Part shown: piece by piece, positions 7,917 to 17,492 of the stretch
How the letters are laid out: each line of letters opens with the position of its first letter
Numbering within the stretch: position 1 is the stretch's first letter
NCBI RefSeq assembly: GCF_014779595.1
Contig: NZ_JACXZT010000019.1
Coordinates: 866,945-930,944, forward strand
Length of the DNA stretch: 64,000 nt
Direction: 5' to 3'
DNA from: Halomonas sp. ML-15
GTDB taxonomy: Bacteria; Pseudomonadota; Gammaproteobacteria; Pseudomonadales; Halomonadaceae
The notes under the pieces: model-generated
Database searches by the model: none
What the model was told of the DNA's origin: nothing
What the model saw: only the letters and a program-made list of their open reading frames with translations
Position numbers and translations under genes: made by a program

Positions 7917-9653
7917 TCACAGCTCTGGAGATAGTTCGGGGCGACGCTCGAGCAGTTCATCGACCACTGGCCGCTCGTCGAAACGGGCATGGGCTTCGCG
8001 GATCACGTCGCGGGCTTCCTCCTCGCGCCCAAGCTCCCACAGCACCTCGGCGAGGTGTGCGGCGATCTCCTGGTCGGGCATGCTGGCGTAGGCGCGCTCC
8101 AGGTAGGGCAGGGCGCGTTCGTCATCGCCGAGGCGATGGTAGCCCCAGCCCATGCTATCGAGAATCGCCGGGTTGTCCGGCGCCAAGCGGTAGGCACGCT
8201 CGACCAGCGCCATCCCCTCTTCGGTGCGGTCGGTAAGATCGACCAGGGTGTAGCCCAGCGCGTTAAGCGCCATGGCGTGCTCGGGGTCATTGTCGATGAT
8301 GCGCTGCAGGTCGCGTTCCATGGCCTCCAGGTCACCGGCGTTGAACGCACGCATGGCGCGTAGATAGAGCAGCTCGGCGCTGTCCGGCGTCTCGTCGAGC
8401 TGTTGCTCGAGCAGGGCGTCGGCTTCTTCATCGAGGCCGTGCTGGTCGAGCAGCTCGACCTCGAGGGCTGCCAGGTCGGCGGCCTCTTCGTCGTGGCGCA
8501 GGCGCTCGATGCGCAGGAAGGCGCGTGCGTCGGGCAGGCGTTCGTCCTCTATCAGCATGCGGGCGGCAAACAGCCGCGCCTGCAAGAAGTGCTCCCCGGG
8601 CGGGACCTGACGATAGTAGAGCAGGGCGTTGTCGACCTCACCCTCCTCCTCGGCAATGGCACCGAGCAGGGTAAAGGCCAGGGCCGGTGTGTCATCACCG
8701 CTTACCAGCGGCAGCAGCAGGCGTCGCGCCGGCTCGGGGTGGTCTTCGTCGAGATACAGCTGGGCCAGCGCCAGGCGCAGGTCGTCGCTGGCGGCGTGGC
8801 GTTCGAGCAGGTTGTCGGTCTGCGCCTCGGCGGCCTCGACGTTGCCCAGCATCAGCTCACTTTGCGCCAGCATCAGCACGAAGCGGCCATCGTTCGGGGA
8901 GACCTCGAGCCCGCGCTGCGAGGCGCTGCGGGCGGCGTCGGCGTCGCCACTGTCCAGCGCCAGTCGGGCGCGGGTCAGCCACAGCTCCGGAAGCTCGGCG
9001 TGGCTGTCATCGAGGCTGTCGAGTCGTGCCTGGGCACGGGCTGGATGGCCGCTGGCCGCCTCGAGGAGCGCAGTGGCCAGCACCGCGTCATGGTGCTGGG
9101 TGCGCGAGGCATCGACCACGTCGAGATGCGCGTGGAGCAGCGCGAGCAGCGGTGGCAGGTTGGCCCCTTCATCAATGGCCTGCTCGACGAACTGCGTCAG
9201 TTCGGCATGGCCGCCGCGTCTGGCCAGCGCCAGGCGCTGCTCGAGCCCGTCCTGCCAGTCGCCGCGCTGCATGGCGAGCCCGGAGAGCAGGCGCGCCGGG
9301 GCCTCGGCCTCGGGGGCTAGCTCACGCCACAGCCGCGCAGTGGTCTCGAACAGCGCGGGGTCGTCGCTGAAGCGCGCGGCGAGGGCGGCGCGCTCGATCA
9401 GGGCAACCGACTGGTAGCGCTCGGCCATGGCCAGATAGCCCTGGCTGGCGGTGCGGTAATCGCCGCGCTGGCCGGCGAACTCTGCGGTCATCAGAGCAGC
9501 CAGGCCGTCGCCATCCAGCCCGCGCTCGATGGGCGGTGCCGAGGCCATGGGGTCGTCCCGCTCGGCGAAGGGGGTCACCGCGGTGCTCTGGCAGGCGGCC
9601 AGCAGCAGCGCGACAGTGGCCGTAAGAGCGGTGAGGGGGAATCGTGCTGGCAT
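7917..9653 (-). CDS. TPR-repeat lipoprotein
   Basis: 578 residues. The signal sequence ends LLLAAC with Cys21 as a probable lipidation site, so the protein is likely tethered to a membrane in the periplasm. The rest is almost entirely helical, with many tetratricopeptide repeats. The clearest are near the C-terminus: AMALNALGYTLVDLTDRTEEGMALVERAYRLAPDNPAILDSMGW falls in two adjacent repeats (about residues 460-505). The residues before the first repeats are low-complexity. Start ATG 9653 was chosen over one 21 codons upstream because of the signal peptide. The location upstream of lolB and divergent from hemA matches P. aeruginosa PA4667. Function is not established; TPRs suggest a scaffold. 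Confidence 0.88.
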   Translation of the reverse strand: MPARFPLTALTATVALLLAACQSTAVTPFAERDDPMASAPPIERGLDGDGLAALMTAEFAGQRGDYRTASQGYLAMAERYQSVALIERAALAARFSDDPALFETTARLWRELAPEAEAPARLLSGLAMQRGDWQDGLEQRLALARRGGHAELTQFVEQAIDEGANLPPLLALLHAHLDVVDASRTQHHDAVLATALLEAASGHPARAQARLDSLDDSHAELPELWLTRARLALDSGDADAARSASQRGLEVSPNDGRFVLMLAQSELMLGNVEAAEAQTDNLLERHAASDDLRLALAQLYLDEDHPEPARRLLLPLVSGDDTPALAFTLLGAIAEEEGEVDNALLYYRQVPPGEHFLQARLFAARMLIEDERLPDARAFLRIERLRHDEEAADLAALEVELLDQHGLDEEADALLEQQLDETPDSAELLYLRAMRAFNAGDLEAMERDLQRIIDNDPEHAMALNALGYTLVDLTDRTEEGMALVERAYRLAPDNPAILDSMGWGYHRLGDDERALPYLERAYASMPDQEIAAHLAEVLWELGREEEARDVIREAHARFDERPVVDELLERRPELSPEL

Positions 9654-9743
9654 GGTGATCTCGTTTCCAGAGCGAAGGCTCAGCATAAACGCCTTGCGAG
9701 GCAGCAGCAAAGCCATGTCGGGGAGTGCCCGCGTGGTGGGCTG

Positions 9744-9752
9744 TGGTAGAAT
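9744..9752 (+). promoter_or_regulatory. hemA: Candidate extended -10 promoter for hemA
   Basis: TG-G-TAGAAT has the layout of an extended -10 element (TGnTATAAT-like) 68 bases upstream of the hemA ATG. There is no recognisable -35 hexamer, which is acceptable for extended -10 promoters. The assignment is tentative. Confidence 0.4.
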
Positions 9753-9820
9753 GCGCTGTCTTGATGGACAGGATCCACCGTGACGAGTTCGCCGTTCCCC
9801 CTAGCGAAGACGCAGACTGC

Positions 9821-11092
9821 ATGACGCTTCTGGCCCTTGGAATCAACCATAAGACCGCTGCCGTGGAGGTTCGCGAGCAGGTCGCTTTCACTCCCACGCA
9901 ACTCGAGGCGGCCCTCGCTGAGCTGCGTGCGCTGCCGGGTGTCGATGAGGCGGCGGTGCTGTCGACCTGCAACCGCACCGAGCTCTACTGCGTCACCGAC
10001 AGCGAAGGCGAAGGCAGAATTCTCGACTGGCTGGGCCGTTTCCACGGCCTCGGCGTCGAGGATCTGTCGCGCTGTGCCTACCACTATCTCGACCATGACG
10101 CCGCACGCCATCTGATGCGCGTGGCGGTGGGGCTCGACTCGATGGTGCTCGGTGAGCCGCAGATTCTTGGACAGCTCAAGGATGCCTATCAGACGGCGCG
10201 TCAGCACAGCGGCCTCGGCGGTGAGCTGGAGCGGCTGTTTCAGCACACCTTTGCGGTGGCCAAGCAGGTTCGCACCGAAACCGGCATCGGTGAGAACCCG
10301 GTGTCGGTGGCCTATGCCGCGGTCAGCATGGCCAGCCATATCTTCGATGACTTCTCCCACTCCCGGGCGCTGCTGATCGGCGCCGGCGAGACCATCGAGC
10401 TGGTGGCACGCCACCTGCACGAGGCCGGAGTACGCGAGTTGGTCGTGGCCAACCGCACCCGTGAGCGCGCCGAGCGGCTGGCCGGTCAGTTCGGTGGCAC
10501 CGCGATTACCCTCAACGAGATCCCCCACGCCCTGGAGCGCGCCGATATCGTGATCTCCTCCACCGCCGCACCGCTGCCAATCCTCGGCAAGGGCATGGTC
10601 GAGCGAGCGCTGAAGAAGCGTCGTCACCGGCCGATCTTCATGGTCGACATCGCCGTGCCCCGTGACATAGAGCCGCAGGTCGGCGAACTCTCGGATATCT
10701 TCTTGTACACCGTCGACGACCTGCACGAGGTCATCGAGGAGAACCGCCGTCACCGTCAGGTGGCCGCCGACCAGGCCGAGTCGCTGATCGAGCACGGCGT
10801 CGGCAGCTGGCAGCACGAGCGGCGGGTGCGCGGTGCGGGGCAGCTGATTCGTCGCTATCGCGAGCAGGGCGAAGGCATCCGCGCCGAGGCCGAGGCCCAG
10901 GCGCTGGCTCAGCTGGCCAAGGGCGAGGATCCTCAGCGGGTGGTATCGCGATTGGCCAGCCAGCTGGCCAATCGGCTGATGCACGGCCCCACCCTGCGTC
11001 TGCGCGAGGCCTCCGGTGCCGAACGCCACGACGTTATCGCCGCCGCCGAGACGCTGCTGATCGACGCCTCGGCACCGTCCCAGGACGCCTAG
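9821..11092 (+). CDS. hemA: Glutamyl-tRNA reductase
   Basis: 423 residues. HemA reduces glutamyl-tRNA(Glu) to glutamate-1-semialdehyde with NADPH, the first committed step of tetrapyrrole synthesis by the C5 route. The N-terminal LGINHKTA, the catalytic Cys50 in STCNRTE, the [16 protein letters not shown] segment, a central NADPH-binding region with [16 protein letters not shown], and a C-terminal dimerisation helix bundle are all present. The ATG at 9821 is the family start; the 32 codons upstream in frame are not conserved-looking. prfA follows after 47 bp, an ancient gammaproteobacterial pairing. A TPR lipoprotein gene diverges upstream. Confidence 0.97.
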   Translation: MTLLALGINHKTAAVEVREQVAFTPTQLEAALAELRALPGVDEAAVLSTCNRTELYCVTDSEGEGRILDWLGRFHGLGVEDLSRCAYHYLDHDAARHLMRVAVGLDSMVLGEPQILGQLKDAYQTARQHSGLGGELERLFQHTFAVAKQVRTETGIGENPVSVAYAAVSMASHIFDDFSHSRALLIGAGETIELVARHLHEAGVRELVVANRTRERAERLAGQFGGTAITLNEIPHALERADIVISSTAAPLPILGKGMVERALKKRRHRPIFMVDIAVPRDIEPQVGELSDIFLYTVDDLHEVIEENRRHRQVAADQAESLIEHGVGSWQHERRVRGAGQLIRRYREQGEGIRAEAEAQALAQLAKGEDPQRVVSRLASQLANRLMHGPTLRLREASGAERHDVIAAAETLLIDASAPSQDA

Positions 11093-11139
11093 TCGACCCG
11101 AGCCAGGCTCGCTTCGTTTTACCGTTAACAGGATCGTCA

Positions 11140-12228
11140 ATGAAAGCCACACTGCGCCAGCGTCTGGAATCCTTCCACGAGCGGTTCGAGGAGCTCTCCG
11201 CCCTGTTGGCCGAGCCCGACGTGATCGGCGACCAGGCGCGTTTTCGCGACTACTCGATGGAGTACGCCGAGCTCGAGGATCTGGTCACTACCTGGCGCGA
11301 ATACCGTGGTGTGGAGGAGGAGGTCGAGTCCGCCGACCAGTTGACCGGCGACAGCGACCCCGAGATGCGCGAGCTGGCCGAGATGGAGGTGCAGGAGGGG
11401 CGCGAGCGTCTCGAGGCGCTGGAGGAGGAGCTCAAGCGGCTGCTGGTGCCCAAGGACCCTGACGATGGCCGCAGTGTGTTTCTCGAGGTGCGGGCCGGTA
11501 CCGGCGGCGACGAGGCGGCGCTGTTCGCCGGCGATCTGTTTCGCATGTATTCGCGCTACGCCGAGAAGCGTGGCTGGCGGGTCGAGGTAGTCAGCGCCAG
11601 CCACGGTGAGCAGGGCGGCTACAAGGAGATCATCTCGCGGGTCAAAGGCGACGGCGCCTATGCGCGGCTCAAGTTCGAGTCCGGCGCGCATCGCGTGCAG
11701 CGGGTGCCGGCCACCGAGTCCCAGGGGCGTATCCACACCTCGGCCTGCACCGTGGCGGTGATGCCTGAGGCCGATGCGGTGGCCGATATCGATATCAATG
11801 CCGGCGACCTGCGCGTCGACACCTTCCGCTCCAGCGGCGCCGGGGGCCAGCACGTCAACACCACCGACTCGGCGATTCGCATTACCCACCTGCCCAGCGG
11901 CGTGGTGGTGGAGTGCCAGGAGGAGCGTAGCCAGCACAAGAATCGCGCCAAGGCGATGTCGCTGCTGGCCGCGCGCCTCAAGCAGAGCGCAATGGACAGC
12001 CAGCGTCAGCAGCAGGCCGATGCGCGACGCTCGCTGGTGGGATCTGGCGACCGCAGTGAGCGCATCCGCACCTATAATTTCCCCCAGGGGCGGATTACCG
12101 ACCACCGCATTAACCTGACTCTCTACAAGCTCAACGACGTGATCACCGGTGAGCAGCTCGATGAGGTGATCGAGCCGCTGATCCACGAGTACCAGGCCGA
12201 GCAGCTGGCCGCCCTGCAGGAGGCGTGA
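11140..12228 (+). CDS. prfA: Peptide chain release factor 1
   Basis: 362 residues. RF1 recognises UAA and UAG and triggers peptide release. The codon-reading tripeptide PAT (190-192) in [13 protein letters not shown] identifies RF1 rather than RF2. The catalytic GGQ is at 235-237 in [10 protein letters not shown]; its Gln is the expected substrate of PrmC, encoded next. AGGA precedes the ATG. The stop overlaps the prmC start (TGATG), so the two are probably translationally coupled. No internal frameshift is present, as expected for RF1. Confidence 0.98.
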   Translation: MKATLRQRLESFHERFEELSALLAEPDVIGDQARFRDYSMEYAELEDLVTTWREYRGVEEEVESADQLTGDSDPEMRELAEMEVQEGRERLEALEEELKRLLVPKDPDDGRSVFLEVRAGTGGDEAALFAGDLFRMYSRYAEKRGWRVEVVSASHGEQGGYKEIISRVKGDGAYARLKFESGAHRVQRVPATESQGRIHTSACTVAVMPEADAVADIDINAGDLRVDTFRSSGAGGQHVNTTDSAIRITHLPSGVVVECQEERSQHKNRAKAMSLLAARLKQSAMDSQRQQQADARRSLVGSGDRSERIRTYNFPQGRITDHRINLTLYKLNDVITGEQLDEVIEPLIHEYQAEQLAALQEA

Positions 12229-13067
12229 TGCGCCTCGACCAGCTGGTAGTGCGTGCCACCCGGCGGCTGGCGAGCGGCGGTTCGCCGAGCCCACGGCTGG
12301 ATGCCGAGGTGCTGCTTTGTCATGTGCTCGAGCGCGATCGCACCTGGCTCTACACCTGGGGCGACCGCACCATCGAGGCCTGGCCGCGGGCGCGTTTCGA
12401 GGCGTTGCTAGCGCTGCGTGCCAGTGGCTGGCCGGTGGCCTACCTGACCGGGGAGCGCGAATTCTGGGGGCTGATGCTGGCCACTTCGCCGGCGACCCTG
12501 ATCCCGCGGCCCGACACCGAGCGACTGGTAGAGGCCGCGCTGGGGAAGGCCACGGCACCTGCCGGGGAGCTGCTCGATCTAGGCACCGGGACCGGCGCCA
12601 TTGCCCTGGCCTTTGCCTGCGAGTGCCCCGGCTGGCGGGTGCTCGGCGTCGATCGCGAGCCTGGCGCGGTGGCGCTGGCCCGTGCCAATGCCGAGCGTCT
12701 GGCGATCACCAACGCGCGCTTTTGTGAAAGCGACTGGTTCACCGCGCTCGCCGGCCAGCGCTTTGCACTGATCGTCACCAACCCACCCTATCTTGCCGCC
12801 GACGATCCGCACCTTGAGCAGGGCGACGTGCGCTTCGAGCCACACTCTGCGCTGGTTGCCGAGGGCGATGGCATGGTCGACCTGAGGGGATTGATCGTCC
12901 AGGCGCGGGAGCATCTATTGCCAGGCGGCTGGCTGCTGCTCGAGCATGGCATGGCTCAGGGGCAGGCGGTGCGTGCGGCCTTGGGCGAGGCGGGCTATCG
13001 GCGGGTTGCCACCCTCGAGGATCTTGGCGGGCGCGAGCGGGTCAGTCTGGGCTGCGTTGAAGGCTAA
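12228..13067 (+). CDS. prmC: Release factor glutamine methyltransferase
   Basis: 279 residues. PrmC N5-methylates the Gln of the GGQ motif of release factors using SAM. An N-terminal helical domain that binds the release factor (about 1-85) is followed by the SAM loop DLGTGTGAIAL (117-127) and the NPPY catalytic motif (185-188). ATG 12228 overlaps the prfA stop by one base and has AGGAGG five bases upstream; the GTG one codon earlier is less well placed. In pseudomonads moeB follows directly, but here an lrp gene intervenes after a 186-bp gap. Confidence 0.96.
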   Translation: MRLDQLVVRATRRLASGGSPSPRLDAEVLLCHVLERDRTWLYTWGDRTIEAWPRARFEALLALRASGWPVAYLTGEREFWGLMLATSPATLIPRPDTERLVEAALGKATAPAGELLDLGTGTGAIALAFACECPGWRVLGVDREPGAVALARANAERLAITNARFCESDWFTALAGQRFALIVTNPPYLAADDPHLEQGDVRFEPHSALVAEGDGMVDLRGLIVQAREHLLPGGWLLLEHGMAQGQAVRAALGEAGYRRVATLEDLGGRERVSLGCVEG

Positions 13068-13142
13068 GCGACGGCGCGGCTGGAGCGCTTATCGGCGACT
13101 GTGGTAATAGTAGTGGGTGGGTATGCCGTTGCATGCTCTTGA

Positions 13143-13214
13143 TTGCTGGCAAACCGATCTATTCTACTGTTTATTTCTTGTTATTCTAATTTTAACAGTA
13201 GATATTGCTAGCAA
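13143..13214. promoter_or_regulatory. lrp: Palindromic AT-rich leader of lrp (candidate autoregulatory sites)
   Basis: Three symmetric elements lie here. TTGCTGGCAA (13143-13152) and TTGCTAGCAA (13205-13214) are near-identical palindromic decamers whose centres are 62 bp apart. Between them is a 9-bp inverted repeat, TCTACTGTT (13163-13171) with AACAGTAGA (13194-13202), around a T-rich spacer. This is the most AT-rich intergenic DNA in the first 14 kb. Lrp-family proteins commonly bind several spaced AT-rich palindromes before their own gene, so autoregulation is a reasonable inference. No sigma-70 promoter is obvious. Confidence 0.45.
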
Positions 13215-13253
13215 CTGCCAACTCAACTGCCATTGGCCGGATAGCATACGATA

Positions 13254-13754
13254 ATGAAAGCCAAGACACGTTCGCTGGACCGTATCGACCTCAATATCCT
13301 GCGCTGCCTGCAGGACAACGCGCGCATCTCCTACGTTGACCTGGCCGCTCAGGTGGGGCTCTCCACGACGCCCTGCCTGGAGCGGGTCAAGCGCCTCGAG
13401 CGCTCGGGTATCATCCGTGGTTACAAGGCGGTGCTCGATCCCAAGGCACTCAAGGCCAACCTGCTGGTGTTCGTCGAGATCAGTCTCGAGACCCAGTCGC
13501 CGGCGGTATTCGACGAGTTTCGCCGCGCGGTGAGCAAGCTGCCGCAGATTCAGGAGTGCCATCTGGTCTCCGGACAGTTCGACTATATCCTCAAGTGCCG
13601 CATTCCGGAAATGTCCGCCTACCGTCAGCTGCTCGGCGACGTGGTCCTGACCCTGCCCGGGGTCAAGGAGTCGAAGAGCTATGTGGTGATGGAGGAGGTC
13701 AAGGAGGAGTTCACCCTGTACGTGCCGGATATCGATGAATTCAGTGACAAGTGA
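13254..13754 (+). CDS. lrp: Leucine-responsive regulatory protein, Lrp/AsnC family
   Basis: 166 residues. Helix-turn-helix domain at about 8-60 (LDRIDLNILRCLQDNARIS, then GLSTTPCLERVKRLERSGII), RAM effector-binding domain at about 70-155, including IQECHLVSGQFDYILK and LPGVKESKSYVVMEEVKEE. These match E. coli Lrp closely from memory, so it is probably the true global Lrp rather than a local AsnC-type specialist. Lrp senses amino acids and wraps DNA as octamers or hexadecamers. It is placed between prmC and moeB, genes that are adjacent in pseudomonads, and its stop lies 7 bp before the moeB ATG. The nearby polyamine genes are a plausible but unproven target. Confidence 0.92.
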   Translation: MKAKTRSLDRIDLNILRCLQDNARISYVDLAAQVGLSTTPCLERVKRLERSGIIRGYKAVLDPKALKANLLVFVEISLETQSPAVFDEFRRAVSKLPQIQECHLVSGQFDYILKCRIPEMSAYRQLLGDVVLTLPGVKESKSYVVMEEVKEEFTLYVPDIDEFSDK

Positions 13755-13761
13755 TACTGCC

Positions 13762-14517
13762 ATGAACGACGAAGCGCTGCTGCGCTACAGCCGCCAGATC
13801 ATGCTCGAGCCGATCGAGATCGTCGGTCAGGAACGGCTGCTGGCCAGCCATGCGCTGGTGATTGGCGCTGGTGGCCTGGGCTCGCCGGTGGCGCTCTACC
13901 TGGCGGCCGCCGGCGTTGGCCGCTTGACCCTGGCCGACGCCGATGAGGTCGAGCTCTCCAATCTGCAGCGCCAGATCGCCCACGGTCAGACCGATCTGGG
14001 GCGCAACAAGGCCGACTCCGCGGCCGAATCGGCGCGCGGGCTCAACCCCGGCTGCCAGGTGGTCGCCGTACAGCACCATCTCGAGGGCGAGGCGCTGGCG
14101 GCGGCGGTGGCCGAGAGCGATCTGGTGCTCGACTGTACCGACCGCTTTTCCAGCCGCTACGCCATCAATCACGCCTGCCTGGCGGCGGGCAAGCCGCTGA
14201 TCTCGGGGGCGGCGATTCGCTTCTCTGGCCAGTTGGCGCTGTTCGATCCGCGCGATGCCGAGAGCCCCTGCTACGCCTGCCTCTATCCCCCGGGCGAGGA
14301 GGGTGAGTCCGATGAAGCGCTGCGCTGCGCCGAGAACGGTGTGGTGGCGCCGTTGGTGGGGGTGATCGGTGCTTTTCAGGCCCTTGAGGCGATCAAGCTG
14401 CTGAGCGGCGCGGGGACTCCGCATCGCGGTCTCTCCACCTTCGACGGTCTGCGCGGTGAGTGGCGTCATTTCAAGGTGCCCCGCGACCCGGCTTGCGCGG
14501 CCTGTCACACGCGTTAA
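13762..14517 (+). CDS. moeB: Molybdopterin-synthase adenylyltransferase MoeB (ThiF/HesA family)
   Basis: 251 residues. MoeB adenylates the C-terminal glycine of MoaD for molybdopterin synthesis; ThiF and sulfur-carrier activators are close relatives. The nucleotide loop VIGAGGLGSP (33-42), DADEVELSNLQRQ (59-71), a Cys at 189 in RCAENGVVAPLVGVIG, and zinc-binding pairs C170/C173 and C245/C248 are all intact. MNDEALLRYSRQIML is the usual family start, so ATG 13762 is preferred to an ATG nine codons earlier within lrp. No rhodanese domain is present. Context next to prmC favours MoeB, but activation of another sulfur carrier cannot be excluded. Confidence 0.9.
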   Translation: MNDEALLRYSRQIMLEPIEIVGQERLLASHALVIGAGGLGSPVALYLAAAGVGRLTLADADEVELSNLQRQIAHGQTDLGRNKADSAAESARGLNPGCQVVAVQHHLEGEALAAAVAESDLVLDCTDRFSSRYAINHACLAAGKPLISGAAIRFSGQLALFDPRDAESPCYACLYPPGEEGESDEALRCAENGVVAPLVGVIGAFQALEAIKLLSGAGTPHRGLSTFDGLRGEWRHFKVPRDPACAACHTR

Positions 14518-14801
14518 GCGCGGCAGTGGTAGTAAGTATTCGACACTCGCCGTGAGCGCGCTCCGGTGCGCCCGACGACTGTAGGCCATGCTGCGGGCCT
14601 TCCTTCCTGCTCCGCTGCGGTCTTCTGGGAAAGCGATCGATATTGAGATGCTTGTCGTTATTGAATACTTGACATGGCTTGGTGGTCTGATGGCAGACTA
14701 GGTGCGAAGCGCAGTGCCGAGAGGCCGCACTTCGCCGACAGGTGGTGAAAGAATTCAACAACAATAGCCGGCGACCCGGCTCGCCCGACAAGGAACTCCC
14801 C

Positions 14802-16091
14802 ATGGCCGATCCGACCTTCGAGGCGCCTGCATCCTACTATCGCGACAGCATTGCCGTCTCTCTCGAGGCAAGCCAGCCCCTGAGCGGTGAGCATCGCGTG
14901 GATGTCTGCGTGATTGGTGGCGGTGTAACCGGCTGCTCCACGGCGCTGCATCTGGCCGAGCGCGGCTACTCGGTCGCCCTGCTCGAGGCCGGCGAGATTG
15001 GCCACGGCGCCTCGGGGCGCAGCGGTGGGCAGATCCTGCCCGGCCTGGGCACCGACATCGCCACGGTGGAGAAGGCGCTGGGTCTGTCACGCGCACGCGA
15101 GATCTGGGAGATGAGTCGCGAGGCGGTACGCCTGACCGCCGCACTGGTCGAGCGCCATGAAATCCCCTGCGACCTGGCCTGGGGCTATCTGCATGCGGCG
15201 GTCAAGACGCGCCATGTGCATGAGCTCAAGGACTTTCGCGACCGCCTGGCCCGCGACTACGACTATCAAGCGCTGAGCTGGCTCGAGGGCGATGCCCTAC
15301 GCGAACGGGTGGTCAGCGATGCCTACCCCGGGGCGCTGTTCGAGAGCGAGGCGGGTCACTTGCATCCGCTCAACTACACCTTGGGCCTGGCGCGCGCCGC
15401 CGAGCGGGCGGGGGCAAGGCTCTACCCGCACACGCCGGCGCTGGAGATTCAGCGCGGCGAGCCGGTACGGGTGCGCACCCCGGGCGGCACGCTGCTGGCC
15501 TCGACCCTGGTGGTGGCCACCAACGCTTATCTGCGCGGCCTGGTGCCGGAACTCGACGGCCGCATCATGCCGGCGGCCAACTACATGATCGCCACTGCGC
15601 CGCTCAGCGAGGCCCAGGTCGCCCAGGTATTGCCCCACAACGACGCCCTGTCGGATGCCAACTTCGTGCTCGACTACTATCGACTGTCCGGCGACCGGCG
15701 GCTGATCTATGGCGGCGAGGTGAGCTACAACGGCCGCGAGCCGCGTGGTCTCGAGGCGCGCATCGATGCCAAGATCGCACGACTGTTCCCGGCGCTGGCC
15801 GGGATTCCCATCGAGTATCGCTGGGGAGGCGACGTGGCGATCACCCTCAATCGTGCGCCGGATTTCGGGCGCCTCGACGACAACCTCTATTATGCTCAGG
15901 GCTACTCCGGCCACGGCATGGCCCTGGCCGGACTGGCCGGACAACTGCTGGCCGAGACCATTGCCGGTCAGCACGAACGCTTCGATGTCTTCGCGGCCAT
16001 GCCGCACCGACGCTTCCCCGGCGGGCGGCGTCTGCGCACGCCGCTGCTGGTGCTGGCCACCCAGTACTACAAACTGCGCGATAGGCTATAA
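14802..16091 (+). CDS. puuB: FAD-dependent oxidoreductase, gamma-glutamylputrescine oxidase type (copy 1)
   Basis: 429 residues. The D-amino-acid-oxidase fold is shown by the FAD motif VIGGGVTG (37-44), HLAERGYSVALLEA, the HGASGRSGGQ loop, and a C-terminal YYAQGYSGHGMALAGLAGQLLAE. PuuB-type enzymes oxidise gamma-glutamylated putrescine to the aminoaldehyde with release of ammonia and H2O2. A second paralogue of identical length lies at 22031-23320, and both have their GxGxxG at the same residues. AGGA precedes ATG 14802. A glutamine-synthetase-like gene follows after 54 bp, so ligase and oxidase probably act in sequence. Which copy handles which amine is unknown. Confidence 0.88.
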   Translation: MADPTFEAPASYYRDSIAVSLEASQPLSGEHRVDVCVIGGGVTGCSTALHLAERGYSVALLEAGEIGHGASGRSGGQILPGLGTDIATVEKALGLSRAREIWEMSREAVRLTAALVERHEIPCDLAWGYLHAAVKTRHVHELKDFRDRLARDYDYQALSWLEGDALRERVVSDAYPGALFESEAGHLHPLNYTLGLARAAERAGARLYPHTPALEIQRGEPVRVRTPGGTLLASTLVVATNAYLRGLVPELDGRIMPAANYMIATAPLSEAQVAQVLPHNDALSDANFVLDYYRLSGDRRLIYGGEVSYNGREPRGLEARIDAKIARLFPALAGIPIEYRWGGDVAITLNRAPDFGRLDDNLYYAQGYSGHGMALAGLAGQLLAETIAGQHERFDVFAAMPHRRFPGGRRLRTPLLVLATQYYKLRDRL

Positions 16092-16145
16092 CCGCAATAC
16101 CCTTCGCTTACCGGCCCACCGGGCGGTAGCCACCAAGAGGTTCCC

Positions 16146-17492
16146 ATGAAAGATCTGGAAAGCTGGCTGAAAGAGCGACGCATCACCGAAGTCGAGTGCC
16201 TGGTCAGCGATATCACCGGCATCGCTCGCGGCAAGATCGCGCCGGTCTCAAAGTTCGTTGCCGAGAAGGGCATGCGTCTTCCCGAGAGCGTGCTGCTGCA
16301 GACCGTGACCGGCGATTACGTCGAGGACGATATCTACTACTCGCTGCTCGACCCCGCCGACATCGACATGATCTGCAAGCCCGATATCAACGCCGCCTAT
16401 CCAGTGCCCTGGGCGCTGGAGCCTACCGCCCAGGTGATCCACGACTGCTTCGACAAGCAGGGCACTCCCATCGAGCTGTCGCCGCGCAACCAGCTCAAGA
16501 AGATCCTCAAGCTCTACGCCGATCAGGGCTGGCAACCGGTGGTGGCCCCGGAGATGGAGTTCTACCTGACCAAGCGCTGCGAGGACCCTGACTTGCCGCT
16601 GCAGCCGCCGATCGGCCGTAGCGGCCGCCAGGAAACCGGGCGCCAGTCGTTCTCCATCGATGCTGCCAACGAGTTCGATCCGCTGTTCGAGGACATGTAC
16701 GACTGGTGCGAGGAGCAGGGACTGGATATCGACACCCTGATCCACGAAGAGGGCACCGCGCAGATGGAGATCAACTTCCGTCACGGTGACCCGCTGGTGC
16801 TGGCCGACCAGGTGTTTCTGTTCAAGCGCACGTTGCGCGAGGCGGCGCTCAAGCACGATGTGGCAGCGACCTTCATGGCCAAGCCGGTGACCAACGAGCC
16901 GGGCAGCGCCATGCACCTGCATCAGAGCGTGCTCGATATCACCACCGGCGAGAGCGTCTTCGCCAACGCCGATGGTACCCACAGCGACCTGTTCCTGTGG
17001 CATGTCGGGGGCTTGCAGAAATATATCCCCGAAGCGCTGCCGCTGATGGCGCCCAACGTCAACTCCTTCCGCCGCTTCCTGCCCGACACCTCTGCGCCGG
17101 TCAACGTCGAGTGGGGCGAGGAGAACCGCACTTGCGGGCTGCGGGTGCCGGACGGGTCGCCGCAAAATCGGCGGATCGAGAACCGCCTGCCCGGCGCCGA
17201 TGCCAACGTCTACCTGGCCATCGCCGCGAGTCTGCTGTGTGGGTATATGGGGATGATCAAGCAGGTGGCGCCGAGTGCGCCGGTCAAGGGGCGCGCCTTC
17301 GAGCGTCGCAACCTGCGCCTGCCGTTCACACTCGAGCAGGCACTGGAGCGCATGGAGCACTGCCAGGAGCTCGAGGAGTATATGGGGCGCAAGTTCGTGC
17401 AGGGCTATGTGGCGGTAAAGCGGGTCGAGAACGAGAACTTCAAGCGCGTGATCAGCTCCTGGGAGCGCGAGTTCCTGTTGCTGAGCGTATGA
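16146..17492 (+). CDS. Glutamine-synthetase-family gamma-glutamylpolyamine synthetase (SpuI/PauA-like)
   Basis: 448 residues. It has the glutamine-synthetase beta-grasp start (VECLVSDITGIARGKIAPVSKF) and a catalytic domain with APEMEFYL, TAQMEINF, AMHLHQSV, NVNSFRRF and GADANVYLAIAA. In this family (PuuA, SpuI, PauA) the enzyme ligates glutamate to polyamines or other amines using ATP, protecting them before oxidation. It is closer in look to the SpuI-type proteins of pseudomonads than to E. coli PuuA; the clear PuuA match is the gene at 24097. It follows the first PuuB-type oxidase and precedes the importer genes. An AAGAGG Shine-Dalgarno sequence supports ATG 16146. Amine specificity cannot be read from sequence. 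Confidence 0.88.
   Translation: MKDLESWLKERRITEVECLVSDITGIARGKIAPVSKFVAEKGMRLPESVLLQTVTGDYVEDDIYYSLLDPADIDMICKPDINAAYPVPWALEPTAQVIHDCFDKQGTPIELSPRNQLKKILKLYADQGWQPVVAPEMEFYLTKRCEDPDLPLQPPIGRSGRQETGRQSFSIDAANEFDPLFEDMYDWCEEQGLDIDTLIHEEGTAQMEINFRHGDPLVLADQVFLFKRTLREAALKHDVAATFMAKPVTNEPGSAMHLHQSVLDITTGESVFANADGTHSDLFLWHVGGLQKYIPEALPLMAPNVNSFRRFLPDTSAPVNVEWGEENRTCGLRVPDGSPQNRRIENRLPGADANVYLAIAASLLCGYMGMIKQVAPSAPVKGRAFERRNLRLPFTLEQALERMEHCQELEEYMGRKFVQGYVAVKRVENENFKRVISSWEREFLLLSV

Noticed and set aside
9680-11152. 490-codon open frame antisense to hemA
   Set aside because: It mirrors hemA almost exactly, has no family features, and long antisense frames are expected in high-GC genes with strong third-position bias.
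11137-12558. 473-codon open frame antisense to prfA and prmC
   Set aside because: Same shadow effect; it spans two well-supported genes and has no recognisable motif.
13118-13133. TGG-N8-TTGCA upstream of lrp, a sigma-54-like spacing
   Set aside because: Only the GG and TTGCA parts match and the CAC segment is absent; a match this loose is expected about once by chance in the intergenic DNA of the window.
14518-14801. Possible small gene or promoter in the 284-bp gap before puuB copy 1
   Set aside because: A TTGACA at 14669-14674 has no acceptable -10 partner, and no frame with a start and Shine-Dalgarno sequence is convincing; apart from the TGTTGAAT motif nothing is supported.
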